Notes: a model not told the origin generated them from the letters alone. Numbered from the stretch's first letter, positions 27,926 through 36,914 are shown. The stretch is DNA of 64,000 nucleotides from Gammaproteobacteria bacterium (GCA_004173475.1 SEBU01000001.1:868001-932000), one strand, 5' to 3'. Translations and numbers: made by a program.

Positions 27926-28837
27926 ATGAATCAACTGGACGCAATACACATATATTTGCGAGTAGCGGAGTTATCGAGCTTTACTGAAGCGGCGGAAAGC
28001 TTGGGTTTGGCAAAGGCGAATGTTTCTACTGCAGTTCAACAGCTTGAAGCCATGCTGGGCACGCGCTTGTTGCATCGCACCACTCGTCGCGTGCAAATGA
28101 CCCACGACGGTCAAGCGTTTTATGAGCGCAGCAAGGATTTACTGGCTGATTTCGACGAGTTAAAAACCTTGTTTAATGACCAGCAACACCAGCTGCGAGG
28201 ACGCTTGAGGGTAGATATGCCTACCGCTATGGCGCGTGGCCTGGTTATTCCGGCCTTACCACAGTTTTTACGCGAACATCCCCAATTGGAAATCGAACTG
28301 AGCAGTACTGACCGGCGCGTGGATGTTGTGCGCGAAGGTTTTGATTGCGTTGTACGTGTTGGGACGCTCCACGACTCCAGCCTGGTTGCTCGACCACTCG
28401 GGGAGTACCAACTCATCAATTGCGTATCCCTAGCGTATATTGAGACATACGGCATACCTCAAACGCTCGACGATCTTGCCCACCACAAGTTGGTTCATTA
28501 TGTTTCGGTACTTGGTGGTAAATCGCACGGATTCGAATATCTAGACGACTTAACATCCACCACAAAATACATTGAGATGGAGGGCGCGGTGATCGTCAAT
28601 AATGCGGATGCGTATTTGAGCGCGTGTCTTGCGGGTTTAGGAATCATTCAAGTACCCGAGAACGGTGCTACCGCAAAACCGTACTTAGAGAGTGGAGAAT
28701 TAATTGAAATTTTGCCCGCCTATCGTTCGGCACCTATGCCAGTTTCAATGCTTTACGCAAATCGTCGCCACTTGCCAAAACGTGTTCGAGCTTTTATGAA
28801 CTGGATGATAGAAATTCTTAAACCAACCCTAAGCTAA
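27926..28837 (+). CDS. LysR family transcriptional regulator
   Basis: This 303-residue protein has the N-terminal winged helix (SSFTEAAESLGLAKANVSTAVQQLE, about 15-40, then LLHRTTRRVQMT) and a C-terminal periplasmic-binding-like effector domain (about 90-300). It resembles the CrgA/AaeR-type subgroup that controls oxidoreductase genes. The 142 bases between it and the divergent SDR gene should hold a shared operator, and regulation of that SDR is inferred. The inducer is unknown. Confidence 0.9.
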   Translation: MNQLDAIHIYLRVAELSSFTEAAESLGLAKANVSTAVQQLEAMLGTRLLHRTTRRVQMTHDGQAFYERSKDLLADFDELKTLFNDQQHQLRGRLRVDMPTAMARGLVIPALPQFLREHPQLEIELSSTDRRVDVVREGFDCVVRVGTLHDSSLVARPLGEYQLINCVSLAYIETYGIPQTLDDLAHHKLVHYVSVLGGKSHGFEYLDDLTSTTKYIEMEGAVIVNNADAYLSACLAGLGIIQVPENGATAKPYLESGELIEILPAYRSAPMPVSMLYANRRHLPKRVRAFMNWMIEILKPTLS

Positions 28838-28889
28838 ACGACTAGTGAAAATATTGTTGGATTTATTTGAATAATACGATGGAAAAATT

Positions 28890-30125
28890 ATGGCGGTTAT
28901 TAAAAAGATAATCAGGCGCACTCTTAGAATCGCAAATCGCAACCCATGGATAATTCCGCTTTTTGGATTCGTTTCCGGAGCCGCGAGTTTTCTACTAGTC
29001 GAGCGAAAACAGGAGCAATTCGCGCAACTTATTTCGATATTAATGTTGGCAGGCTGGATATGGCTTGTACTGGAAAATTCACTCAAGCGTGGAATTTCGC
29101 ATTGGTTCGGCATAAAAGTTCCGCGTGTGGTGTTGCGCTATGTAAGCCAATTGATTCATCAGGAAAGTTTATTTTTTGTTATCCCTTTCTTTTTTATCAC
29201 CACTACATGGAATAGCGGCCAGGTTATTTTTACTTCTCTATTAATTATTGCTGCGTTAATTTCATTGATCGACCCTATTTATTATCATTGGTTGGCACCG
29301 CGTCGCTGGTTATATTTTACGTTTCACGGCATCACTTTATTTGCAGCATTATTAACTGCATTGCCATTAATTTTTCATTTGCCAACATCGCAAAGTTATC
29401 TATGGGCGTTAGGTGTTGCTGCGGTTTTATCAGCGCCCGGGATAGCTCGAAGTTTTTCTGAAATTTGGTGGAAACGGATTCCAATTATGTTGCTATTTAT
29501 TGTAGGAACATTTGGAATCGGTTTAGCAGCACGCCATTGGATTCCGCCCGCATCTATCTGGTTAACACAGGTCGCAATCACAGATCGTATCGACGATGAA
29601 AGTCGTTCGCCCAACAAAAAATTTAAAATCATTACTCCCGAACAATTACATCAAGGTATATATGCTTATACCGCCATTCACGCCCCTCGCGGATTGCGTG
29701 AACGCGTTTACCACGCGTGGTACCAAGACGGAAAACAATTTGATCGAATTGCATTAGATATCAGCGGCGGCAATGAAGACGGCTACAGATCCTGGAGCCA
29801 CAAAAAGAACTTCCCGAAAGATGCCGAGGGCAATTGGCGAATTCAGGTAGAAACTGAAGCTCGGCAAGTATTGGGAATTTTGCGGTTTAAGGTAGTCGAT
29901 TCAAAGACTGACTCTAAAATTTCAGACGCACCCAAACGAACACTTGAAAGTAAACCTGCTACCCAAACAAAAGTGGAGAGAAAAGAATCTATTTCATCGG
30001 AGCCTGAGCCCTCGCAATCATCTGATACTTCTCAAGCCTTGGATTCTTCTGAATCAAATACCTCAGAACCTGCGCAATCAGAAGTAAGCTCTCAAGCGGA
30101 AGAAACTACGCCTCAACCTAATTAG
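28890..30125 (+). CDS. membrane protein with DUF5924-like and DUF2914 domains
   Basis: This 411-residue protein has an N-terminal membrane part (about 20-225) with five to seven helices, for example WIIPLFGFVSGAASFLLV and SLFFVIPFFFITTTW. It is followed by a soluble DUF2914 domain (about 230-345) with AYTAIHAPRGLRERVYHAWY and GYRSWSHKKNFP. The last 60 residues are a low-complexity Ser/Glu/Pro tail. Function is unknown. Its stop codon overlaps the convergent rtcR stop by a few bases, with no terminator between them. Confidence 0.8.
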   Translation: MAVIKKIIRRTLRIANRNPWIIPLFGFVSGAASFLLVERKQEQFAQLISILMLAGWIWLVLENSLKRGISHWFGIKVPRVVLRYVSQLIHQESLFFVIPFFFITTTWNSGQVIFTSLLIIAALISLIDPIYYHWLAPRRWLYFTFHGITLFAALLTALPLIFHLPTSQSYLWALGVAAVLSAPGIARSFSEIWWKRIPIMLLFIVGTFGIGLAARHWIPPASIWLTQVAITDRIDDESRSPNKKFKIITPEQLHQGIYAYTAIHAPRGLRERVYHAWYQDGKQFDRIALDISGGNEDGYRSWSHKKNFPKDAEGNWRIQVETEARQVLGILRFKVVDSKTDSKISDAPKRTLESKPATQTKVERKESISSEPEPSQSSDTSQALDSSESNTSEPAQSEVSSQAEETTPQPN

Positions 30126-31708
30126 GTAGCGGTAATTATTTGAAAGGTTAAACCGAATTTTTGTAAATACTGTTTCACGCGATGAGAGTCATTAGTGGAA
30201 GACTTTTTATCGCGGCTGACATGAAATAAAACACGTCCTGCTTCTGCTAGTGACTTGCTGGCTTTGCATATTTTAATAACCTCGCACAATTGCATACGAT
30301 CAAATAAATCTATTTTATCCAGCTGTTCCGGCGATAAATATTCTTCGAGTGTGGTGTTTGCTACTGGTTTTGATTGAAAGCCACCCCACGCGGATCGCAA
30401 CCGTGTTATTTCACCTTGCACAATTTCTTCCGTAATTCTTCCACCAGTTGCCAAAGTAGCCATACGAGTAATACTGGAGTTTAAATCTCGAAAGTTGGCT
30501 CGCCATAAAGCATCCAATGAATATGCAAACTTTAAATAATTTTCGCGTGCCGCTTTATTGAAATTAACTTTATAACCCGCTTTACGGGTGAAGTTTTGCA
30601 ACTCATGTTCTATATTAGGCTCAAGATCCTCGATACGATTTTTCAAAGATGGCAATTCATAAGTCCACAAATTAATCCGAGCCAATAAATCCTCACGAAA
30701 TAAACCTTGGCGCACTTGCACAAATAAATCGCGATGAGTTCCGGCAATTAATTGAAAGTCACTCGAAACAGCTTGATCGCCACCAAAAGGCATAAAGATT
30801 TTGTCTTCAATTGCGCGCAGCAACATGGCTTGCTCGTCCAAGCCCAACTCGCCGATTTCATCTAAAAATAATAAGCCTTGATGCGCTTCGCGTAACAAAC
30901 CTGTGCGCGCATTTAACGCGCCGGTAAATGCGCCTTTTACGTGGCCGAATAGAGCGGACATCGCATTGTCGCCACGTAAAGTTGCACAGTTAACTTCAAC
31001 TAACTTTCCTGTTAGTTGGCTGCGCTGCTTTTTTAATTCGTAGATGCGTTTTGCGAGTTGCGATTTTCCCGCACCTGTAGGTCCATTCAATAAAATCGGC
31101 GCAGTGGATTTAATGGATACTTGCTCCAGTTGCAAAATTAATTCGTTAAACGCTTTATTACGCGTTTGAATTCCGCTTTTTAAATGGGTAACTGCATCAT
31201 CAGTTTCTTTTGCAAAACGTGAGGCGATCTGATCGTAGCGCGATAAATCCAGATCAATAACATGATAAGTACCTCGCCTCTCAACGGCGGGAGAAGCTTG
31301 CAAAAGTTTGCCCGGAAAATAATGAGCCTCGGTAAGCAGATACAAACATATCTGTACCACGTGAGTACCCGTGGTGATATTGACAAAATAATCGTGTTTT
31401 TCCGCATCAAATTCCTGGCTCACAGCTAAGTCGTGAATTTGGCTGTACACCTGCTCAAAGTCCCAAGCATCTTCGCATTCAATCGGAAAGGTTTTTATTC
31501 GAGTTGAGGGCGATACCTCGGCCATGTCCGCGAGGGTTAAATCTAATAACACCTGGTCGCCAGGTAAATACATCAGAATGAATTCCTCCACGGGGAAATC
31601 TGGCTGCTGCAGCAAACCCAGGCTTGGCCTCCATTGGTTCCAACGGCGCTTACCCAAGCCTCCATGATCCAACCTCGAACCCAACATACCTATAACCACA
31701 TTACCCAT
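30122..31708 (-). CDS. rtcR: sigma-54-dependent transcriptional activator RtcR
   Basis: This is the 528-residue activator of the RNA-repair operon. The N-terminal CARF-like sensor domain (about 1-180, with VVIGMLGSRLD and NITTGTHVVQICLYLL) is thought to bind a signal made from damaged RNA. The central AAA+ domain (about 185-430) has Walker A GPTGAGKS, the sigma-54 contact loop GAFTGA, Walker B LLFLDEIGEL and arginine-finger region FREDLLARINLW. The C-terminus holds a helix-turn-helix-like segment (SLAEAGRVLFHVSRDKKSST). It is divergent from rtcB, which has a sigma-54 promoter, so control of rtcB is nearly certain. Confidence 0.96.
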   Translation of the reverse strand: MGNVVIGMLGSRLDHGGLGKRRWNQWRPSLGLLQQPDFPVEEFILMYLPGDQVLLDLTLADMAEVSPSTRIKTFPIECEDAWDFEQVYSQIHDLAVSQEFDAEKHDYFVNITTGTHVVQICLYLLTEAHYFPGKLLQASPAVERRGTYHVIDLDLSRYDQIASRFAKETDDAVTHLKSGIQTRNKAFNELILQLEQVSIKSTAPILLNGPTGAGKSQLAKRIYELKKQRSQLTGKLVEVNCATLRGDNAMSALFGHVKGAFTGALNARTGLLREAHQGLLFLDEIGELGLDEQAMLLRAIEDKIFMPFGGDQAVSSDFQLIAGTHRDLFVQVRQGLFREDLLARINLWTYELPSLKNRIEDLEPNIEHELQNFTRKAGYKVNFNKAARENYLKFAYSLDALWRANFRDLNSSITRMATLATGGRITEEIVQGEITRLRSAWGGFQSKPVANTTLEEYLSPEQLDKIDLFDRMQLCEVIKICKASKSLAEAGRVLFHVSRDKKSSTNDSHRVKQYLQKFGLTFQIITAT

Positions 31709-31844
31709 AAAGATAAATTCCTATCAATTTAGATATCTTTTTAAAGAAATGAATTCTAGCCCAACAATGAGAAGCCATCTACAATAATCATTTTTTCCTA
31801 TACATATCAATTAGTTAAATTTATTTTTATCGAAAAATTAAAAG

Positions 31845-31861
31845 TTGGCAACGCGATTGCA
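31845..31861 (+). promoter_or_regulatory. sigma-54 (-24/-12) promoter of rtcB
   Basis: TTGGCA at 31845-31850 and TTGCA at 31857-31861 have GG and GC exactly ten bases apart, matching the TGGCAC-N5-TTGCA consensus. The site lies 45 bases before the rtcB start and downstream of divergent rtcR, a sigma-54 activator. Confidence 0.88.
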
Positions 31862-31906
31862 ATTACGTAAATACAAGCGAAACATAAATCGAGAAGGTGA
31901 AGAAAA

Positions 31907-33130
31907 ATGGATAAGTACGAAGTTATGCATACTAAAGGACAAGTTCCTGTTAAATCCTGGACGCGCGGTGTGAGCTTTGATGAGAACGCCAGACAACAAG
32001 TTAACAATATGGCGAGCATGCCTTTTATCCATAAATGGATTGCGGTAATGCCCGATGTTCATCTCGGTAAAGGCGCAACTATCGGTAGCGTGATTCCAAC
32101 GATTGGTGCGGTAATTCCAGCAGCCGTTGGGGTGGACTTAGGATGCGGAATGATGGCCGCGAAAACTACTTTAAACGCATCGCAATTGCCCGATTCTTTA
32201 ACTGCGTTGCGTAACGAAATTGAGAAAAAAGTACCACACGGGATGAGCCCAAAAATGCGCGGGATGCGCGACAAAGGTAGCTGGGCGAATGCACCGGAAG
32301 ATATTACGAATGCGTGGTCGCCACTGAGCGATGGTTTTGCAAAATTATGCGAGAAGCACCCATTTTTGAAAAACACCAACAACATGAATCATTTGGGAAC
32401 ACTTGGAAGTGGTAACCATTTTATTGAAATTTGTTTGGATGAAAGCAATGCGGTCTGGGTGATGTTGCATAGCGGATCGCGTGGAGTCGGCAACCGAATT
32501 GGAACGCATTTTATCGAGCAAGCTAAAAAAGATATGGAACGCTGGATGATTAATTTGCCCGATAAAGATTTGGCGTACATACCGGAAGGAAGCGAACATT
32601 TTCGCAACTACGTTGAAGCTGTTGCCTGGGCGCAAGACTTCGCCAAAACCAATCGTGAAGTCATGATGGCGAGAACGATTCAAGCGCTGCGCGATATTTT
32701 AAAAATACCTTTCGAGGTACATGTGGAAGCGGTGAACTGTCACCACAACTATATCAGCCGTGAAAATCATTACGGTGAAAATGTGTGGGTAACACGGAAA
32801 GGTGCGGTGAGCGCGAAAAAAGGCGAGATGGGAATAATCCCTGGAAGCATGGGCGCGAAATCTTTCATCGTTCGCGGATTAGGTAACGAAGAAAGTTTCT
32901 GTAGCTGCAGCCATGGTGCAGGCCGTGTTATGTCGCGTACAGAAGCAAAACGTCGCGTATCGCTTGATGAGCATTTATTAGCAACCGCTGGTGTTGAGTG
33001 TCGTAAAGACGAGGCCGTCATTGATGAAACTCCATCTGCGTATAAACCCATCGAAAAAGTGATGGAAGCGCAATCGGATCTGGTGGAAATTATTCATACA
33101 CTTAAGCAAGTGCTTTGCGTTAAAGGTTAA
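31907..33130 (+). CDS. rtcB: RNA-splicing ligase RtcB
   Basis: This 407-residue protein matches E. coli RtcB in length. It is a GTP- and Mn2+-dependent ligase that joins 2',3'-cyclic phosphate or 3'-phosphate ends to 5'-OH ends, as left by tRNA-cleaving ribonucleases. Metal-site segments are AVGVDLGCGMMA, GTLGSGNHFIE and MLHSGSRGVG. The guanylylated His lies in CSHGAGRVMSR. The ATG follows an AAGGTGA ribosome-binding site. No intrinsic terminator follows, so the downstream tRNA-like sequences and slipin gene are probably in the same transcript. No rtcA is present. Confidence 0.97.
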   Translation: MDKYEVMHTKGQVPVKSWTRGVSFDENARQQVNNMASMPFIHKWIAVMPDVHLGKGATIGSVIPTIGAVIPAAVGVDLGCGMMAAKTTLNASQLPDSLTALRNEIEKKVPHGMSPKMRGMRDKGSWANAPEDITNAWSPLSDGFAKLCEKHPFLKNTNNMNHLGTLGSGNHFIEICLDESNAVWVMLHSGSRGVGNRIGTHFIEQAKKDMERWMINLPDKDLAYIPEGSEHFRNYVEAVAWAQDFAKTNREVMMARTIQALRDILKIPFEVHVEAVNCHHNYISRENHYGENVWVTRKGAVSAKKGEMGIIPGSMGAKSFIVRGLGNEESFCSCSHGAGRVMSRTEAKRRVSLDEHLLATAGVECRKDEAVIDETPSAYKPIEKVMEAQSDLVEIIHTLKQVLCVKG

Positions 33131-33210
33131 AAAAATGCGTCACGGACGATGTGATTTAAAAGAAATTTGGTGCGTTTTTATTTATGGAAAAATAGAAACA
33201 CTGTTTGAGT

Positions 33211-33238
33211 TCAGCGGCTCAGCGTTAAAGCTGGCTGA
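33211..33238 (+). ncRNA. structured spacer element between rtcB and the tRNA-like pair
   Basis: TCAGC and CAGC pair in nested fashion with GCTG and GCTGA around a GTTAAA loop, with a 4-base bulge (GGCT). There is no U-run, so it is not a terminator. It may be a processing signal or part of a larger structured RNA spanning 33131-33290, which holds no open frame. Confidence 0.35.
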
Positions 33239-33290
33239 CGCAATCGTCTTTGGCTATTTGCGTATCGAAATCAGACAGGCACCAGATAAT

Positions 33291-33362
33291 GCCATTTAGC
33301 TCAAAGGTCGAGCGCCTGATTAAGTTTCAGAAGGTGTTGGTTCGATTCCAATAATGGCTCCA
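33291..33362 (+). ncRNA. tRNA-like RNA 1 (anticodon position AAG, encoded CCA)
   Basis: A full cloverleaf can be drawn: a 6-bp acceptor stem GCCATT/AATGGC, linker TA, D-stem GCTC/GAGC with loop AAAGGTC, and an anticodon stem of four pairs (CTGA/TCAG) plus a C-A mismatch. The 7-base loop TTAAGTT places AAG as anticodon. A 4-base variable region and T-arm GTTGG-TTCGATT-CCAAT follow, then a discriminator T and encoded CCA. Odd points are the acceptor one pair short and a Leu-type anticodon on a class I body with a short variable loop, where true tRNA-Leu has a long one. It is therefore more likely a tRNA mimic or pseudo-tRNA than a decoding tRNA. It begins about 160 bases after rtcB. Confidence 0.72.
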
Positions 33363-33436
33363 TTGCTGTAGCTCAGTGGTTAGAGCATCTGATTAAGATT
33401 CAGACTGTCGTCGGTTCGACTCCGGCTAGCAAACTA
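33363..33436 (+). ncRNA. tRNA-like RNA 2 (anticodon position AAG, CTA end)
   Basis: This starts on the base after the CCA of the first element. The cloverleaf has a 6-bp acceptor TTGCTG/TAGCAA (one G-U pair), D-stem GCTC/GAGC with a normal loop AGTGGTTA, and anticodon stem TCTGA/TCAGA with loop TTAAGAT (AAG). A 5-base variable loop and T-arm GTCGG-TTCGACT-CCGGC follow. The end is A then CTA instead of CCA. It shares the short acceptor, AAG and short variable loop with element 1 but differs in most stem bases, so the fold is kept while the sequence drifts. A small hairpin CTACC/GGTAG (33434-33450) follows without a U-run. Confidence 0.72.
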
Positions 33437-33705
33437 CCCTTTCACGGTAGCTTTAAAAAACGTTCAAATGAACACCGCAGACCTCCGCGAGAACTGCGCA
33501 GAAAGTAAATATGGATTTATGAAGGGGAAAGGATTTCACTTTTTGTGTGGCAATCGAACATGGGTTTGCCTTGTATGAAAACGAGTTGTTACGACATAGA
33601 TTTAGCAGTTAGAAATTTATGTCCTGGCACCAACGATCACCCAAGCCAAACCTGTGTGGAGGCTCTGCCTTTTAATTTTAAAAATATGGAAAAAGGAAAA
33701 CGAAA

Positions 33706-34869
33706 ATGACTTTAATGAAAAAATATATTATTACGGATGCACAAATAGGTTTGCTCTTCAAAGATCAGCAATTCCAACAGGTCCTGACTGCAGGTACACA
33801 TAAATTCTGGAACTGGGGCGCACATTACGCCATTCAATCTATTAACATCACCAACAGTATCAACGAAGGTGTTGGCAAAGAGGTTTTATATCTCGCTGAT
33901 ATCTATCCAGAATTGTTTGCAGAACATTTGCAATCCTGGGAAACCAGTGAGCATCAAGTAGGATTAATTTACCAACAAGGTGTATTACGCGAAATTAAAG
34001 CACCCGGCCAACGCGGCGCTTATTGGAAAACGAAACAAGCTATCAATATTGAACTAATTGATATCAGTAAAGACTTTGCGATATCCGATGCCTTGGTTCG
34101 TGTTTTATCGGGTGCGCGCGAGCCTTTATTGAGCCGCTCTGCGAGTGTTGCAATTGCATTATCGAATGTTGCCGAAGGTCATACTGGTTTTTTAGTGGTG
34201 GATGGTAAAACAATTTCTACACTTGAATCCGGTTTGCATATGTGGTGGAAGTTCAACCGCGTAATTGAAGTAAAGCAATTTGATTTACGCTTGCAAAACA
34301 TGGAAGTTAACGGCCAGGAAATTTTGACCAAAGATCGCGTAAGTTTGCGTGTCAACTTATCAGCTATGTGGCAGATAACTAACGCCGTACTGGCAAAAAA
34401 TAAATTAGCTGATGTAAAGGATTATTTGTACCGTGAATTGCAGTTGGCGCTAAGGACGATTGTAAGCACCCAAACCTTGGATGAATTATTGGCCGACAAA
34501 AATTCACTCAACCAACAAGTGCTCGCGATTGTTGCTGAAAAATCGTCTGCTTATGGTATAGCATTAAAATCGGTTGGCGCACGCGATATTATTTTGCCCG
34601 GCGAAATGAAAGTTATTTTAACTCAAGTAGTAGAAGCGCAAAAAATTGCTGAAGCCAACTTGATCAAAAGGCAAGAAGAAACCCAGGCAACAAGGTCTTT
34701 GCATAACACCGCAAAAGTCATGGAAGGCAACCCTGTGTTATTGCGTTTGAAAGAGCTGGAAATTTTGGAAAGGGTTACCGCAAAGATCAACACCCTAAAC
34801 GTTTATGGCGGCCTGGATGGCGTGATGAATGATATGGTGAGGTTGACGGATCGTGCGGTAAAAAGCTAA
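33706..34869 (+). CDS. slipin/SPFH (band 7) family protein linked to RtcB
   Basis: This 387-residue SPFH-domain protein of the slipin type has an N-terminal region without a classic transmembrane helix (KYIITDAQIGLLFKDQQFQQ). The SPFH core (about 150-300) contains GHTGFLVVDGKTI, RVSLRVNLSAMWQI and IVSTQTLDELLADK. A helical tail (about 300-350) with QVVEAQKIAEANLIKRQEETQATR is typical of oligomerising slipins. Such proteins build ring or cage assemblies at membranes. The gene follows rtcB and the tRNA-like pair on the same strand, with an AAAGGAAAA site before the ATG and a terminator right after the stop, so it is probably the last gene of the RtcR-controlled operon. Its role in RNA repair is unknown. 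Confidence 0.85.
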   Translation: MTLMKKYIITDAQIGLLFKDQQFQQVLTAGTHKFWNWGAHYAIQSINITNSINEGVGKEVLYLADIYPELFAEHLQSWETSEHQVGLIYQQGVLREIKAPGQRGAYWKTKQAINIELIDISKDFAISDALVRVLSGAREPLLSRSASVAIALSNVAEGHTGFLVVDGKTISTLESGLHMWWKFNRVIEVKQFDLRLQNMEVNGQEILTKDRVSLRVNLSAMWQITNAVLAKNKLADVKDYLYRELQLALRTIVSTQTLDELLADKNSLNQQVLAIVAEKSSAYGIALKSVGARDIILPGEMKVILTQVVEAQKIAEANLIKRQEETQATRSLHNTAKVMEGNPVLLRLKELEILERVTAKINTLNVYGGLDGVMNDMVRLTDRAVKS

Positions 34870-34871
34870 AT

Positions 34872-34901
34872 AAACGCGCAGGATAAATTCTGCGCGTTTT
34901 T
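34872..34901 (+). terminator. intrinsic terminator after the slipin gene
   Basis: AAACGCGCAG pairs with CTGCGCGTTT around an 8-base loop and ends in a T-run, three bases after the slipin stop. It closes the RNA-repair operon. The 297 bases from here to purE hold no gene and should carry the purE promoter. Confidence 0.9.
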
Positions 34902-35198
34902 GAAAAAAAATCGTAAATTTATTCAAATTATACAAGGTTGAATACCAATATACTCAGCAATGAAAAGGTGCTCCACACATCAAGTAAAAGTCTCTAAACT
35001 GAGAATTGACTTGGTTGAGCGTTGAGTCTTTCATGATGTGAGCTGCGGATTGAATGATTGAATCGAAGCATTTGCAAACTATTACGACAGCAAATCCTGC
35101 TTGACTAGCGCGATCTACGTTTTCTCAGTTACCGCACTAGTCTCTTATGCTAATATGCGCCCCCTTTTTCCATTGCTAATTTTCCTACGAGACAAGCT

Positions 35199-35690
35199 AT
35201 GAGCACTAAAGTCGCCGTTGTGATGGGCTCCAAGAGTGATTGGGCTACTATGCAAGCTGCTGTTGAAATCCTGCAAAAGTTGGGCGTGGACTACCATACC
35301 GAAGTGGTTTCCGCGCATCGCACGCCGCAAAAGTTGGCGACTTTCGCCGAAGAAGCGTTGGGCAATGGGTTTGGCGTCATCGTTGCCGGAGCAGGTGGCG
35401 CAGCGCATCTGCCAGGTATGATTGCGGCGCACACTCGCCTGCCAGTGCTTGGGGTTCCTGTGCAGAGCAAGGCATTGAACGGGATGGATAGCCTCTTATC
35501 GATTGTTCAAATGCCCAAAGGTATTGCCGTGGGTACTTTGGCGATTGGCACTGCAGGTGCATTTAATGCAGGCTTATTGGCTTGCCAAATTCTTGCGTTG
35601 AATGACGCTGATTTGGCATCTCGCATCGAAGAATTCCGCTACACGCAAACCCAGGCGGTGTTAGATAACCCGGATCCAAGCGTGGACTAA
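35199..35690 (+). CDS. purE: N5-carboxyaminoimidazole ribonucleotide mutase PurE
   Basis: This 163-residue protein converts N5-CAIR to CAIR in purine synthesis. The family signatures are [10 protein letters not shown] (substrate phosphate loop), SAHRTP with the catalytic His, [11 protein letters not shown] and [20 protein letters not shown]. The presence of purK next to it confirms the class I, ATP-dependent two-step route. The start has normal length and the gene order purE-purK is conserved. Confidence 0.97.
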   Translation: MSTKVAVVMGSKSDWATMQAAVEILQKLGVDYHTEVVSAHRTPQKLATFAEEALGNGFGVIVAGAGGAAHLPGMIAAHTRLPVLGVPVQSKALNGMDSLLSIVQMPKGIAVGTLAIGTAGAFNAGLLACQILALNDADLASRIEEFRYTQTQAVLDNPDPSVD

Positions 35691-35763
35691 AACCACTTTA
35701 CTCGACAACACTTCGTCAGTAGCCTTTCCAAGTTCTTTCAGATATTAAATACGTAGGTCGTTA

Positions 35764-36846
35764 ATGAGTAGTAAGCCAATCTGGGTTTTAGGTGCAGGCC
35801 AATTAGGTGCAATGCTTAAGCATGCCGGTATGCCTCTCGCACTTGATGTACGCCCGGTCGATATTAATGAAAGCAGCGCCCCATCATTAGCAAACGATGA
35901 CTTGGTGACTGCCGAGCGCGAACAATGGCCAGAAACTTTGGTTACTCTTACGCTGGCGCAACACGCGCTATTCGTTAATAAACCCATTTTTGGTCGTTTG
36001 GCTGATCGTAAAACCCAGAAAGAGCTAATAGATTCGCTAGGTCTCGCAACTGCACCCTGGCGTAATGTAGCTGGGGATATCACTGCTAGCGAATTGCGTA
36101 ACAAGCTTGGCGAGCGCGTGCTGCTAAAGCGTCGCACTGGTGGTTACGATGGCAAAGGCCAATATTGGCTTCGCGCAGTGGACGACGAGGTGCCTGCTGA
36201 TTGGCAAGGGCATTCAATCGCTGAACAAGCCATCGCCTTTGATGAAGAAGTTTCGCTCGTAGGTATTCGCAACCGTGCCGGTCAATGTATTTTTTATCCA
36301 CTTACTCTCAATCTCCATTTAAACGGAATTCTCTACGCGTCCGTAGCGCCACTTGCAAGACTTCAACAATTGCAACAACATGCAGAAACCATGCTTGGAA
36401 AATTGTTGAATGAACTCGAGTATGTGGGTGTTATGGCGATGGAATGTTTTCGCGTGGGCAATCAGTTAATGATTAACGAGCTGGCACCGCGGGTTCACAA
36501 CAGTGGGCATTGGACTCAGGCCGGTGCAAGCATTAGTCAATTTGAATATCACTTGCGCGCTATAGCAGATTTGCCGACGCCCAAGGCACAAATTCTCGGC
36601 CACAACGTAATGATCAATTTAATTGGCACCGAGTACAACGTGAAGTGGCTTAATCTTCCGGTGGCCCAAGTTTATTGGTACGGTAAAGATGTACTGCCAG
36701 GTCGCAAAGTTGGCCATATAAATCTGGTTAGCCGAGACGTCCAAGACCTGCGCGCCACCTTGCAACAACTCAGCTACCTATTGCCCGAACAATATTATAA
36801 AGAGGCAATCTCCTGGAGTCTTAAAGCGCTGGAAGATGTAGCATAG
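35764..36846 (+). CDS. purK: N5-carboxyaminoimidazole ribonucleotide synthase PurK
   Basis: This 360-residue ATP-grasp enzyme makes N5-CAIR from AIR, bicarbonate and ATP. The N-terminal PreATP-grasp domain starts WVLGAGQLGAMLKHAG. The ATP-grasp core includes KRRTGGYDGKGQY, and the metal-binding end is MAMECFRVGNQLMINELAPRVHNSGHWTQAG. It follows purE by 73 bases and is probably co-transcribed with it. Confidence 0.97.
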   Translation: MSSKPIWVLGAGQLGAMLKHAGMPLALDVRPVDINESSAPSLANDDLVTAEREQWPETLVTLTLAQHALFVNKPIFGRLADRKTQKELIDSLGLATAPWRNVAGDITASELRNKLGERVLLKRRTGGYDGKGQYWLRAVDDEVPADWQGHSIAEQAIAFDEEVSLVGIRNRAGQCIFYPLTLNLHLNGILYASVAPLARLQQLQQHAETMLGKLLNELEYVGVMAMECFRVGNQLMINELAPRVHNSGHWTQAGASISQFEYHLRAIADLPTPKAQILGHNVMINLIGTEYNVKWLNLPVAQVYWYGKDVLPGRKVGHINLVSRDVQDLRATLQQLSYLLPEQYYKEAISWSLKALEDVA

Positions 36847-36914
36847 ATTGCACTAGACTAGACTGAATTAAAGCCGGGCCAACTATAGATCGGTCGTCTA
36901 GACTTGGAGTCACT

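Noticed and set aside
33434-33450. CTACC/GGTAG hairpin after the second tRNA-like element as a terminator
   Set aside because: The stem is only 5 bp and is followed by A-rich rather than T-rich sequence.
33437-33705. possible short gene or third tRNA-like element before the slipin gene
   Set aside because: Only frames of about 20 codons occur and I could not draw a cloverleaf.
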